The notes below the pieces were generated by a model. That model was given only the letters and a program-made list of their open reading frames with translations. It was not told the DNA's origin and searched no databases. From the NCBI GenBank assembly GCA_963773765.1, contig CAVZCC010000005.1, forward strand, positions 1 through 64,000: 64,000 bases of DNA, in the 5' to 3' direction. Of this stretch, positions 44,715 through 53,560 are shown one piece after another (positions within the stretch are counted from its first letter, which is position 1; each line of letters begins with the position of its first letter). Origin of the DNA: CAVZCC01 sp963773765 (GTDB lineage Bacteria > Actinomycetota > Acidimicrobiia > Acidimicrobiales > Microtrichaceae). The position numbers were made by a program, and so were the translations under genes.

Positions 44715-45878
44715 GTGACGGCCCGATCCCCCCTCTCCCTGCACTGGTTCCTGCCCACCGGCGGCGACAGCCGCAACGTGGTCCCGACCGATCCCGTCCT
44801 GGACTCCCGCCCCCCGTCGCACCGCTACCTGGGCCACGTGGCCCGGGCGTGTGACCAGTTGGGGTTCGACGCCGTGCTCACCCCGTGCGGGACCGGCTGC
44901 GAGGACGCCTGGATCAGCACCGCGTCGCTCATCCCGCTCACCGAACGCCTCCGGTTCCTGGTCGCGTTCCGTCCCGGCCTGCTCAACCCCACCCAGGCCG
45001 CCCAGATGGCGGCCACCTACCAGGCCATGTCGGGCGGCCGGTTGCTCCTGAACATCGTGATCGGCGCCGAACCTGCGGAGTTGGCCCGCTTCGGCGACTT
45101 CCGCTCCAAGGACGACCGGTACCGACGGGCGGGTGAGTTCCTCACGATCCTCCGGGGCGCGCTGGAGTCCCCGTCGTTCGACTTCGACGGCGAGTTCTAC
45201 CGGGTGGAGGCCGCCACCACCCGGGACTCACCGGTCACCCCACCCGAGATCTTCTTCGGGGGCGCCTCGCCCGCGGCGGAGCAGGTCGCGGCCGAACACG
45301 TGGACGTCTACCTGGCCTGGGGCGAGCCCCCCGCCATGGTGGCCGAGCGGCTGGACCGCATGCGGTCCCTGGCCGATGCGGCCGGGCGCGGGCCCGACCG
45401 GCCGCTGCGCTTCGGCATCCGCTTCCACGTCATCACCCGTGACACGTCGGCGGAGGCCTGGGCCGAGGCCGCCCGGCTCCTGCGGGGCATGGATCCCGAG
45501 GCCGTCGCCGCGGCCCGGGCGGACTTCGACGCCACCCGGTCCGAGGGCCAGCGCCGCATGGCGGAGCTGTCGGGCCAGGCCGCGGACGGATCCGTGCCGG
45601 AGGACCCGCGCGACCTGGAGGTCCACCCCAACGTCTGGGCCGGGGTCGGCCTGGTCCGCGGCGGTGCGGGCACCGCCCTGGTGGGCAGCCACGCCGAGGT
45701 GGCGGACCGCATCGAGGAGTACCGGGACCTGGGCTTCGACGAGTTCATCCTGTCGGGGTACCCGCACCTGGAGGAGGCATGGCGCGTCGGCGAAGGACTC
45801 ATGCCCGAGCTCCGTTCCCGGGGACTGCTGCCCTCGCCCGCCCCTGCCGACGCCCACCAGGTGTTCACGTTCCGATGA
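44715..45878 (+). CDS. LLM-class FMN monooxygenase, SsuD-like
   Basis: 387 residues with a GTG start. The F420/FMN-dependent luciferase fold is shown by LSLHWFLPTGGDSRNVVPTD at the start, LGFDAVLTPCGTGCEDAWIS, LRFLVAFRPGLLNPTQAAQM, GGRLLLNIVIGAEPAELARF and PEIFFGGASPAAEQVAAEHV. RFGIRFHVITRDTSAEAW and NVWAGVGLVRGGAGTALVGS match alkanesulfonate monooxygenases of the SsuD type, which release sulfite from sulfonates. No ssuABC transporter lies nearby. Its stop overlaps the next start as ATGA, so translation is coupled to the amidotransferase-fold protein. The frame is intact. Confidence 0.87.
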   Translation: MTARSPLSLHWFLPTGGDSRNVVPTDPVLDSRPPSHRYLGHVARACDQLGFDAVLTPCGTGCEDAWISTASLIPLTERLRFLVAFRPGLLNPTQAAQMAATYQAMSGGRLLLNIVIGAEPAELARFGDFRSKDDRYRRAGEFLTILRGALESPSFDFDGEFYRVEAATTRDSPVTPPEIFFGGASPAAEQVAAEHVDVYLAWGEPPAMVAERLDRMRSLADAAGRGPDRPLRFGIRFHVITRDTSAEAWAEAARLLRGMDPEAVAAARADFDATRSEGQRRMAELSGQAADGSVPEDPRDLEVHPNVWAGVGLVRGGAGTALVGSHAEVADRIEEYRDLGFDEFILSGYPHLEEAWRVGEGLMPELRSRGLLPSPAPADAHQVFTFR

Positions 45879-46672
45879 GCACGACGGAACCGGACGTGGG
45901 CCAGGACGGGCGCATCACCGTCGGGCTCCTGCTCTGCGACCACCTCGACGGCGACGCGGCGGCGGTTGCCGGCGACTACACCGAGCTCTATCCCGCCGTG
46001 TACGGGCCGGTCGGCCTGGACCTGCGCGTCTACGACGTGACCCGGGGCGAGTTCCCGGCGTCGCTCGACGAGTGCCCGGCCTGGATGGTGTCCGGCTCGC
46101 GGCGGTCCGCCTACGAGGACGAGCCGTGGATCCACCAGCTGGGCGACCTGATCGTCCGCCTGGCGGAGGAGCGCCGGCCGCAGGTGGGGATCTGCTTCGG
46201 CCACCAGCTCACCGCGCTGGCCCTGGGCGGCGACGTGGGCAGGGCCGACGTCGGATGGGGGGTCGGCGTGCGGACCTTCGACGTGTCGGCACCGGCGCCG
46301 TGGATGGACCCGGACGCCGAGCGGTTCAACATCCTCATGAGCCACCAGGACCAGGTGCTCCGCCTTCCCGACGGGGCCGAGCTCATCGCGTCGGCCGAGT
46401 ACTGCCCGGTGGGCGCGTACCGGGTGGGCGACCACGTGTTCTGCGTGCAGGGCCACCCCGAGTTCGTCCCCGGCCTGTCGGCCCTGTTGACCACCAAACG
46501 CCGGGCCGCGATCGGTGAGGAGGTCGCCGACGCGGCCCTGGCGTCGCTGGACGAGCCCCTGGACCACGCCGTGGTGGCCGGCTGGATCGCGGACTTCTAC
46601 CGTTCCGCCCTGGGCCGGACGGGGGCGCTCACCGACGGGCCAGGTGGCGGCGCTCGAACTCGCCCGCGGTGA
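45875..46672 (+). CDS. Class I glutamine amidotransferase-fold hydrolase
   Basis: 265 residues. The nucleophile Cys is in PQVGICFGHQLTALALGG near residue 107. The His-Glu pair is in VFCVQGHPEFVPG near 193-195, giving a complete triad. MVSGSRRSAYEDEPWIHQL gives the oxyanion loop region, and NILMSHQDQVLRLPDGAELI is typical of GMP-synthase-like amidotransferases. It overlaps ssuD-like by ATGA. In a polyamine locus it could hydrolyse gamma-glutamyl-GABA as PuuD does, but PuuD belongs to a separate subgroup, so the substrate is open. The last 14 codons overlap the convergent GGDEF-EAL gene. Confidence 0.8.
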   Translation: MSTTEPDVGQDGRITVGLLLCDHLDGDAAAVAGDYTELYPAVYGPVGLDLRVYDVTRGEFPASLDECPAWMVSGSRRSAYEDEPWIHQLGDLIVRLAEERRPQVGICFGHQLTALALGGDVGRADVGWGVGVRTFDVSAPAPWMDPDAERFNILMSHQDQVLRLPDGAELIASAEYCPVGAYRVGDHVFCVQGHPEFVPGLSALLTTKRRAAIGEEVADAALASLDEPLDHAVVAGWIADFYRSALGRTGALTDGPGGGARTRPR

Positions 46673-48635
46673 CCGCACCGCCGAAGAGCGACCCCTGGCC
46701 CTCGTCCACCCCCAGGTCCAGGAGCGCCTGGCGCTGGGCGTCGCGCTGGACCCATTCCGCCACCACCCCCATGCCGAAGGTGCGGGCGATGGACACCGAT
46801 GCCCGCACGATGGCCCGGGAGCCCTCGTCGGTCTCCACCCCGTCGACGAAGGCCCCGTCGATCTTGACCGTGGAGGCCCGCAGCCGGTGGATGGTCGCCA
46901 GCGACGAATAGCCGGTGCCGAAGTCGTCGATGGCCAGGCCGACCCCCAGGTGGACCAGCCGTTCGATCTCGGGCAGCAGCTCCGGCTGGGGGCGGATGCT
47001 CTCCATCAGCTCCACCGTGAGCCGCTCCGGCGCCAGGTCGTGACGCTCGCACAGCGCCCCCAGGGCGTCGGCGAACCCGCGGGCCAGGCCCTGGGCGGAC
47101 ACGTTCATGGCCACCCCCAGCCGGTAGCCGGCGCGGGCCCAGTCCGCGGCCACCATCACGACCTGCTCGGCCACCCACAGGTCCAGGTCGCCCTGCAGGC
47201 CCTCGTCCTCGGTGATGTCCATGAACATCTCCGGGGCCAGTACCCCCCGGGCGGGGTGGCGCCAGCGGACCAGTGACTCGCACGACACCAGCCGTCCGTC
47301 GGCCAGGTCGACGATGGGCTCGAACCGCATCTCGAACTGCCCGTCGGCCAGGGCCCGGCGTACCTCCTGGCCCACCCGCCGCCGGTGGGCCCGGGCGGCG
47401 TCCATGGCCCCGTCGTACGCCACGTAGACGGACCGGCCGGCGCCCTTGGCCTGGGCCAGCGCCACATCGGCCCGGCGCAGGGCCTCGCCCGGCTCCGGAC
47501 AGGGCGCCAGCGAGCAGGACCCGCCGCTCAGCCCCAGTTGCCACCCCGCTGCAGCCACGCCGTCGAGCGGTCGGGCCACGGCGTCCTGCAACGCAGCGAC
47601 CAGGGACTGCGGATCGTCGTCGGGGTCCGCCAGCACGACGAACTCGTCGGAGCCGAACCGGCCCAGGAACCGCGGCCCGCAGGCCCGGGACAGGCGTTGG
47701 GACACGCGGTGCAGGACGTCATCGCCGACCAGGTGCCCGTACATGTCGTTCACCTGCTTGAACCCGTCCAGGTCCACCAGCAGCACCGGGCGGTCCGCGC
47801 CCTCCCCGATCGCCGCGGCCAGCGCCTGCTCGATGGCGACGCGGTTGGGCAGGCCGGTGATGGGGTCACGGTCGGCCCGGCGCCGCAACTCCTCCAGCGC
47901 CTCGTGCTCCTCGGTCACCACCCGGCTGGTGGCCAGCAGGCCGCGGACGAGCGGGTCCTCGAACAGGTTGGTGAGCCGGGTCTCGATCCACGCCGGGGAA
48001 CCGCCCGGCGACGGGACCTGGTAGCGCACCACCTCGGACGCGCCGGCGGGCGCGTCGGCGACACGGGCCGCGGCGTCCTCCAGGGTGCGGCGCGACTCCG
48101 GACCCACGTTGTCCGGACCGAACGTCCGCCCCAGCACCGCCTCGGGCTCCACGCCGAACACGGTCCGGACACCGGGGCTGCAGTCCACCACGGACCAGTC
48201 GCGGCCGAGGACCACGATCGCCTCGGTGGAGAACCGGGTCACCCCCTCCAGGAGGGTGGACCGCAGGGGACGCAGCACCTGGGTGCCGAGGCGGACCCGG
48301 AGCCCGGCCACCGCCAGGTCGCTCCGGCGGTCCTCCACCACCGCAGAGGTGACACGCCACTGCCCGGACCCGTCCCGGAACGAGAAGGCGACGCTCTGGG
48401 ACACCCCGTCTCGGCGGGCCTCCTCGCAGGCGTCGAGCACACGGTCGAGGTCCTCGGGGGCGACCAGGTCCGCCAGTCGGGGGCGCTCCATGTCCTCCGG
48501 GAACCGGCCCAGGGCACGCGCCCCCTCGCTGAGGGCGACCACGCGGTGCTCGGCGTCCACCACCACGCTCAGGTCCAGGCCAGGACCGGCATCGACTCCG
48601 GGCGCCAGCACCGCAACGGTGTGCGGCGCGTTCAC
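46629..48635 (-). CDS. PAS-GGDEF-EAL protein with altered signature motifs
   Basis: About 668 residues from a GTG at 48635. Two PAS-like segments (LDLSVVVDAEHRVVALSEGA and GVTRFSTEAIVVLGRDWSVV) precede a GGDEF domain (ITGLPNRVAIEQALAAAIGE, LLVDLDGFKQVNDMYGHLVG) in which the signature reads RFGSDEF. The EAL domain has CESLVRWRHPARGVLAPE (ESL for EAL), VAMNVSAQGLARGFADALG, AIDDFGTGYSSLATIHRL, VKIDGAFVDGV, but AEWVQRDAQ instead of the usual EGVE and QGSLFGG instead of QGYLF. Loss of the late Glu suggests a weak or inactive phosphodiesterase. No transmembrane helix was seen. It is convergent with the amidotransferase gene by 44 bases. Confidence 0.88.
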   Translation of the reverse strand: MNAPHTVAVLAPGVDAGPGLDLSVVVDAEHRVVALSEGARALGRFPEDMERPRLADLVAPEDLDRVLDACEEARRDGVSQSVAFSFRDGSGQWRVTSAVVEDRRSDLAVAGLRVRLGTQVLRPLRSTLLEGVTRFSTEAIVVLGRDWSVVDCSPGVRTVFGVEPEAVLGRTFGPDNVGPESRRTLEDAAARVADAPAGASEVVRYQVPSPGGSPAWIETRLTNLFEDPLVRGLLATSRVVTEEHEALEELRRRADRDPITGLPNRVAIEQALAAAIGEGADRPVLLVDLDGFKQVNDMYGHLVGDDVLHRVSQRLSRACGPRFLGRFGSDEFVVLADPDDDPQSLVAALQDAVARPLDGVAAAGWQLGLSGGSCSLAPCPEPGEALRRADVALAQAKGAGRSVYVAYDGAMDAARAHRRRVGQEVRRALADGQFEMRFEPIVDLADGRLVSCESLVRWRHPARGVLAPEMFMDITEDEGLQGDLDLWVAEQVVMVAADWARAGYRLGVAMNVSAQGLARGFADALGALCERHDLAPERLTVELMESIRPQPELLPEIERLVHLGVGLAIDDFGTGYSSLATIHRLRASTVKIDGAFVDGVETDEGSRAIVRASVSIARTFGMGVVAEWVQRDAQRQALLDLGVDEGQGSLFGGAVTAGEFERRHLARR

Positions 48636-48847
48636 CGCCCCGCCCCGGTCCCGGACACGGTGCGCCGACGGTTCCGTCCGACCATGTGCTCTCCCACGTC
48701 TCTCCACCCCGCAACGTAGCCGCCCCTCCGGGAGGATTCCTTTCCGTGGGAAGGATCGGGTCGATTCAACGGATATCGCAGAACTGCTCCGACACGACGA
48801 CGGATCACCTTGCCGGGACCGGGGTCCAGGGTCGAGAATCGACGGCC

Positions 48848-49303
48848 ATGGCCAGAGTTCCCTTGGACCCCATCGACGCGGAGCTGATCCGGCACCTGCA
48901 GGCCGACGGCCGTCGGCCCTACACACAGCTGGCCCGGGAGGTGGGCCTGTCCGAGGCCGCCGTGCGCCAGCGCGTCCAGCGCCTCATGGAGAGCAACACG
49001 ATGCAGATCGTGGCCGTGACCGACCCACTGCAGTTGGGCCTGCACCGCCAGGCCATGGTGCTCATCAAGGTCGAGGGCGACGTGCGTGACGTGGCCGATG
49101 AGCTGTCACGGTTCGAGGAGGTGGACTACCTGGTCATGACCGCGGGGTCGGTGGACCTCCTGGCCGAGGTCGTCGTGTCCGACGACGAGGCGCTGCTGGA
49201 CCTCCTCAACGACCGGATCCGATCCGTCCCCGGGGTGGTGGCGACGGAATCGGTGATCTACCTGAAGCTGGCCAAGCAGACCTACCAGTGGGGCACCCCG
49301 TGA
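48848..49303 (+). CDS. Lrp/AsnC-family transcription regulator
   Basis: 151 residues. N-terminal HTH: PLDPIDAELIRHLQADGRRP, then LAREVGLSEAAVRQRVQRLM. C-terminal RAM ligand domain: MVLIKVEGDVRDVADELSRF, then DYLVMTAGSVDLLAEVVVSD and RIRSVPGVVATESVIYLKLA. Its stop overlaps the GTG of the following aminotransferase, so the pair is co-translated. Lrp proteins next to aminotransferases and alanine dehydrogenase commonly sense amino acids, so control of this polyamine/amino-acid locus is likely. Confidence 0.92.
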   Translation: MARVPLDPIDAELIRHLQADGRRPYTQLAREVGLSEAAVRQRVQRLMESNTMQIVAVTDPLQLGLHRQAMVLIKVEGDVRDVADELSRFEEVDYLVMTAGSVDLLAEVVVSDDEALLDLLNDRIRSVPGVVATESVIYLKLAKQTYQWGTP

Positions 49304-50748
49304 CCGTCGACGACGACCACACGCCCACCGGCAGCACGGGCAGCACCGTCACCGGCAGATCCGGCAACGGACCCACCGGGGACCACGACCGCCTCCAGGA
49401 GCTGGCCCGCCGCCACCTGTGGATGCACTTCACCCGCATGGGGCGGGCCCAGGAGGCCGAGACGCCGGTCATCGTGGGCGGCGAGGGCTGCTACGTGGTG
49501 GACACGGCGGGGCGCCGGTACCTCGACGGCCTGTCGGGGCTGTTCGTCAACCAGATCGGCTACGGCCGCAGCGAGCTGGCGTCCGTCGCGGCGCGCCAGG
49601 CGGAGGCGCTGCACTACTTCCCCCTCTGGAGCCACGCCCACCCGCCCGCGGTGGAGCTGGCGGCCCGGCTGGCCTCGCTCGCCCCCGGCGACCTGAACCG
49701 GGTGTTCTTCACCGTGTCCGGATCCGAGTCGGTCGAGACCGCACTCAAGCTCAGCCGGCAGTACTTCAAGCTCGTCGGCCAACCGGGTCGGTACAAGGTG
49801 ATCTCCCGCGCCACCGCCTACCACGGTGTGACGATGGGGGCGCTGGCCATCACGGGCGTCCCGGCGCTGCGGGAGCCGTTCGAGCCGCTGCCCGGTGGGT
49901 TCCACAAGACCCCCAACACCAACGCCTTCCGCCCCGCCTTCCCCGGGCTGGCTGGCGACGCCCTGACCGACGCGCTGGTGGCGTCGCTGGAGCAGACCAT
50001 CCTCACGGAGGGCCCGGACACGGTGGCGGCGGTGTTCATGGAACCGCTGCAGAACGCGGGCGGTTGCCTGCCCCCGCCGTCGGACAGCTACTTCGCCAGG
50101 GTGCGGGAGGTGTGCGACCGCCACGGCGTGCTGCTGGTGTCCGACGAGGTCATCTGCGCCTACGGGCGGCTGGGCACGATGTTCGGCTGCGAGCGCTACG
50201 GCTACCAGCCCGACATCATCACCACGGCCAAGGGGCTCACGTCCGGCTACTCACCGCTGGGCGCGGTGCTGTGCTCGGACCGCCTCATGGAGCCGTTCCT
50301 GGCCGACGACCGGGCCTCGTTCGCCCACGGCCTCACCTTCGGGGGCCACCCCGTGAGTTGTGCCGTGGCGCTGGCCAACCTGGACGTCTTCGAACAGGAG
50401 GACGTGGTGGCGAACGTGGACCGCAACCGGCACCTCTTCCGGGACCTCCTGGAGGGTCTGCGGGACCTGCCCATCGTCGGCGACGTGCGCGGTGAGGGCT
50501 ACTTCTGGGCCATCGAACTGGTCCGCGACCAGGACGACATGGCCCGCTTCGAGCGCGACCAGGTGGAACAGCTGCTGCGGGGCCACGTCGGCCCCCGCAT
50601 GATGGAGCTGGGCCTGGTGGCCCGGGCCGACGACCGGGGTGACCCCGTGCTGCAGTTCGCGCCGCCGCTGGTCGCGGGGCCGGCCGAGCTGGAGGAACTG
50701 GCCGGCATCGTCCGTAAGGTGCTGACCGAGGCCTGCGCCCTGCGCTGA
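49300..50748 (+). CDS. Class III aminotransferase, putrescine/omega-amino acid:pyruvate type
   Basis: 482 residues with a GTG start overlapping the Lrp stop. LARRHLWMHFTRMG and PVIVGGEGCYVVDTAGRRYL open the fold. FVNQIGYGRSELASVAARQA, NRVFFTVSGSESVETALKLS, ISRATAYHGVTMGALAITGV, VFMEPLQNAGGCLPPPSDSY, GVLLVSDEVICAYGRLGTMF and the PLP Lys in DIITTAKGLTSGYSPLGAVL are all present. HGLTFGGHPVSCAVALANLD is the C-terminal signature. The family includes putrescine-pyruvate transaminases (SpuC) and beta-alanine-pyruvate transaminases. With alanine dehydrogenase directly downstream, pyruvate is the likely acceptor. The frame is intact. Confidence 0.9.
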   Translation: MTVDDDHTPTGSTGSTVTGRSGNGPTGDHDRLQELARRHLWMHFTRMGRAQEAETPVIVGGEGCYVVDTAGRRYLDGLSGLFVNQIGYGRSELASVAARQAEALHYFPLWSHAHPPAVELAARLASLAPGDLNRVFFTVSGSESVETALKLSRQYFKLVGQPGRYKVISRATAYHGVTMGALAITGVPALREPFEPLPGGFHKTPNTNAFRPAFPGLAGDALTDALVASLEQTILTEGPDTVAAVFMEPLQNAGGCLPPPSDSYFARVREVCDRHGVLLVSDEVICAYGRLGTMFGCERYGYQPDIITTAKGLTSGYSPLGAVLCSDRLMEPFLADDRASFAHGLTFGGHPVSCAVALANLDVFEQEDVVANVDRNRHLFRDLLEGLRDLPIVGDVRGEGYFWAIELVRDQDDMARFERDQVEQLLRGHVGPRMMELGLVARADDRGDPVLQFAPPLVAGPAELEELAGIVRKVLTEACALR

Positions 50749-50771
50749 GGGCCCGTCATCGAGGAGCCACC

Positions 50772-51878
50772 ATGCCGTTGACCGTCGGAGTGCCCACCGA
50801 GATCAAGGACAACGAGAACCGGGTGGCCATCACACCCGACGGTGTCCGGGAGCTGTTCCACCGAGGCGCCACCGTGCTCGTGCAGTCGGGCGCGGGCAAC
50901 GCGTCCTCCATCACCGACGACGAGTTCGCCGCCGCAGGGGCCCGCATCGTGGCCGATGCCGCCGCGGTCTGGGACGGCGCCGACCTGGTGTGCAAGGTCA
51001 AGGAGCCCCAGCCCTCCGAGTACCCGCACTTCCGCGACGGGCTGGTGCTGTTCACCTACCTCCACCTGGCCGCGTACCCCGAGGTCGGCCGGGCCCTGCT
51101 GGGCGGCGGCGTGACCGGGGTGGCCTACGAGACGGTCCAGGCCGCCGACGGCTCGCTGCCGCTGCTGGCGCCCATGTCCGAGGTGGCCGGCCGCATGGCG
51201 ACCCAGTTGGGTGCCCACTACCTGGAGCGCACGGCCGGCGGGCGGGGCGTCCTGCTGGGCGGCGCGCCCGGCGTCCGCCCCGGACGGGTGGTGGTGCTCG
51301 GAGCAGGCCACGTGGGATGGAACGCGGCGTGGATCGCGGCAGGCATGGAGGCCGAGGTGCTGCTGCTGGACAAGAACCTGGACCGGCTGCGCTGGGTGGA
51401 CCAGATCCACCAGGGCCGGATCACGACCCTGGCCTCCAACCGGGGCGCGGTGGAACGGGCGGTGGCCCGCGCCGACCTGGTCATCGGCGCGGTCCTGGTG
51501 GCCGGCGGACGGGCCCCGACCGTGGTCACCGCGGAGATGGTGGGTGGCATGCGCGACGGTGCCGTGATCGTGGACGTGGCGGTGGACCAGGGCGGGTGCA
51601 TCGAGACCACCCGGGAGACCACGCACTCCGACCCGACCTACGTGGTGGACGGTGTCGTGCACTACGCCGTGGGCAACATCCCGGGCGCGGTGCCCCACAC
51701 GTCCACCTACGCGCTCACGAACGCCACGCTGCCCTACCTGGCGGAGCTGGCCACCGGGGGCCTGGACGCGGTGCGGGCGGATCCTGCGCTCGGGCTCGGG
51801 CTCAACACGTACGCCGGCACGGTGTCGCACCCCACGGTGGCCCAGGCCCTGGGCACCGACCACGTGCCCTTCACCTGA
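50772..51878 (+). CDS. ald: Alanine dehydrogenase
   Basis: Interconverts L-alanine and pyruvate plus ammonia using NAD. 368 residues. VGVPTEIKDNENRVAITPDG is the N-terminal signature, then VCKVKEPQPSEYPHFRDGLV with the substrate-binding Lys, LFTYLHLAAYPEVGRALLGG, GGAPGVRPGRVVVLGAGHVG with the NAD-binding GXGXXG, LVIGAVLVAGGRAPTVVTAE and YAVGNIPGAVPHTSTYALTN. It starts 24 bases after the aminotransferase, with GAGGAG before the ATG. It would regenerate pyruvate from the alanine formed by the upstream transaminase and release the ammonia, making the pair a self-contained deamination unit. Confidence 0.95.
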   Translation: MPLTVGVPTEIKDNENRVAITPDGVRELFHRGATVLVQSGAGNASSITDDEFAAAGARIVADAAAVWDGADLVCKVKEPQPSEYPHFRDGLVLFTYLHLAAYPEVGRALLGGGVTGVAYETVQAADGSLPLLAPMSEVAGRMATQLGAHYLERTAGGRGVLLGGAPGVRPGRVVVLGAGHVGWNAAWIAAGMEAEVLLLDKNLDRLRWVDQIHQGRITTLASNRGAVERAVARADLVIGAVLVAGGRAPTVVTAEMVGGMRDGAVIVDVAVDQGGCIETTRETTHSDPTYVVDGVVHYAVGNIPGAVPHTSTYALTNATLPYLAELATGGLDAVRADPALGLGLNTYAGTVSHPTVAQALGTDHVPFT

Positions 51879-51896
51879 CGGGGACCCGCAGGCCGT

Positions 51897-52151
51897 TCAG
51901 TCCGCCGCGAGGACCTCCGCGGTGGAGGCGGAGCCGCCACGGCGGCCGAACGCCAGGTAGGCGATCGGCCCGAACGGCTGCACCAGGCACACCAGGCTCC
52001 AGATCCACTTGGGACCGCGGACCGCCGCCCGGTCGCGCGTGGACAGGTCACGCAACGCCACCGCGGTGAGCAGGAGCTCGACCAGCGACAGGGCGACCAC
52101 CCCGGCCCGGGACCGGGGCGTCATCTGGGACCACGACTTCCGCTGTGCCAT
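51897..52151 (-). CDS. Small PLDc_N-like membrane protein
   Basis: 84 residues. Two membrane segments: GVVALSLVELLLTAVALRDL near 17-36 and IWSLVCLVQPFGPIAYLAFG near 49-68. The WIWSLVCLVQPFGPIAYLAF pattern matches the short cardiolipin-synthase N-terminal (PLDc_N) domain found in many actinobacterial small proteins. The role is unknown. It stands between convergent ald and the MFS gene. Confidence 0.7.
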   Translation of the reverse strand: MAQRKSWSQMTPRSRAGVVALSLVELLLTAVALRDLSTRDRAAVRGPKWIWSLVCLVQPFGPIAYLAFGRRGGSASTAEVLAAD

Positions 52152-52201
52152 CGCTCCACCCTACGGCCGCACCGGTCCAACCCGCCTCCTCGATCGGCGT
52201 G

Positions 52202-53464
52202 TCAGTCGCCCTCCAGCGCGGCGTCGCGGGCATCATCGGCCGCAGCCATGACCCGGAACCGACCGGTCACCCAGAACACCCCGGTCACCGCCACCAACAG
52301 GGCACCGGCCACCACGGTGGTGGTCCGCAGGCCGATGGCGTCCGCCGCCTGGCCCCACAGGAACAGCCCCAGCGGCAGCGCCCCCGTCAGGCACATCAGG
52401 TAGAGGGCGATCACCGTTCCGCGGAGGTCCTCCCGGACCACCAGTTGGATGGTGGTGTTGATGGTCGACGCGATCGACAGGTACGCCCCGCCGAAGAACA
52501 GCAGCGCCCCCAGCACCGCCCAGTACCCCGGCAGCAGCCCCACCGCAACCACGGCGGCCCCGTAGGTGGCCATGGCACCGGCCAGCAGGCGGGCCCGGGG
52601 CATCCGCGGCGCGACCGACAGCAGCACCGGCGCCGCGATCACCGAGCCGATCCCGCCCGCCCCGAACAGCAGCCCCAGCTGCACGCCCGTCACGCCGAAG
52701 ATCTCCTCGCCGTACACGGGCAGGTAGCTGAACAACGGCGAGCCCAGTCCGGCCACCGCCATGATGGCGAGGCAGCAGGCGAAGATGGCCGGCGTGGCCC
52801 GGGTGTACCGGGCGGCCCGGCCCAGCCCGGCCAGGACGCCGCCCTCGACCGTGCGCCGTGTGCCGTCGCTTCCGGCACGGATGAGCAGGAGCACGAAGAC
52901 GACCGCCCCGAACGACACGGCGTTGAGCAGGAAGGCGGCCTGCGCCCCCCACACCGCGATCACGATGCCGGCCAGGAACGGACCCAGCGCCCGACTGGCG
53001 TTGAACTGGGTGCTGTTGAGCGTGACGGCCCCCAGGAGCAGCTCCCGGGGCACGAGCTCCACCACGAAGGCCTGCCAGATGGGGGTGTTCACGCCGCCCA
53101 GCAACCCGGCCACGAAGGCCAGGCCGGCCACCATGGCCACCGTGGCCGTGCCGCTGGCCACCACGGCCCACAACGCGAAGGCGGCGCCGGCCTGGGCCAC
53201 CTGGGCCCAGATCAGGAGCCGACGGCGGGGGAAGCGGTCGGCCAGCGCTCCCCCGGCGATGCCCATCACCATGAAGGGCAGGTACTGGAAGAAGCCGGTC
53301 AGGCCCACCTCGCCGGCGCTCCCGGTGAGCTGGAACACCACGTAGGGAATGGTGGCGTTCTGCATCCACCCCCCCGTGTTGGAGATGAAGGCGCCGATCC
53401 AGAACCACCGGTAGTCCCGTTCCCGCAGGGCATCCAGGGGCCGTGGCGGGCGGGTGTCGGCCAT
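52202..53464 (-). CDS. MFS efflux transporter (EntS/MFS_3-like)
   Basis: 420 residues, about twelve membrane segments. DALRERDYRWFWIGAFISNT is the entry typical of the EntS-like group, then NATIPYVVFQLTGSAGEVGL. The loop GGALADRFPRRRLLIWAQVA carries the MFS motif A. LNSTQFNASRALGPFLAGIV and FGAGGIGSVIAAPVLLSVAP are further MFS blocks. The start ATG at 53464 was chosen because the frame upstream is low-complexity. The substrate is unknown. It is divergent from the acyltransferase gene across about 95 bases. Confidence 0.9.
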   Translation of the reverse strand: MADTRPPRPLDALRERDYRWFWIGAFISNTGGWMQNATIPYVVFQLTGSAGEVGLTGFFQYLPFMVMGIAGGALADRFPRRRLLIWAQVAQAGAAFALWAVVASGTATVAMVAGLAFVAGLLGGVNTPIWQAFVVELVPRELLLGAVTLNSTQFNASRALGPFLAGIVIAVWGAQAAFLLNAVSFGAVVFVLLLIRAGSDGTRRTVEGGVLAGLGRAARYTRATPAIFACCLAIMAVAGLGSPLFSYLPVYGEEIFGVTGVQLGLLFGAGGIGSVIAAPVLLSVAPRMPRARLLAGAMATYGAAVVAVGLLPGYWAVLGALLFFGGAYLSIASTINTTIQLVVREDLRGTVIALYLMCLTGALPLGLFLWGQAADAIGLRTTTVVAGALLVAVTGVFWVTGRFRVMAAADDARDAALEGD

Positions 53465-53560
53465 CGGGGGCGAGGGTACCCCGGCCCGGGAGCCGGGCCC
53501 TCCCCGCTCCCGGGGCGGTCCACGGAGCTGCGGAGCCCGGCCCCGGGGGAGTTGCGTAGC

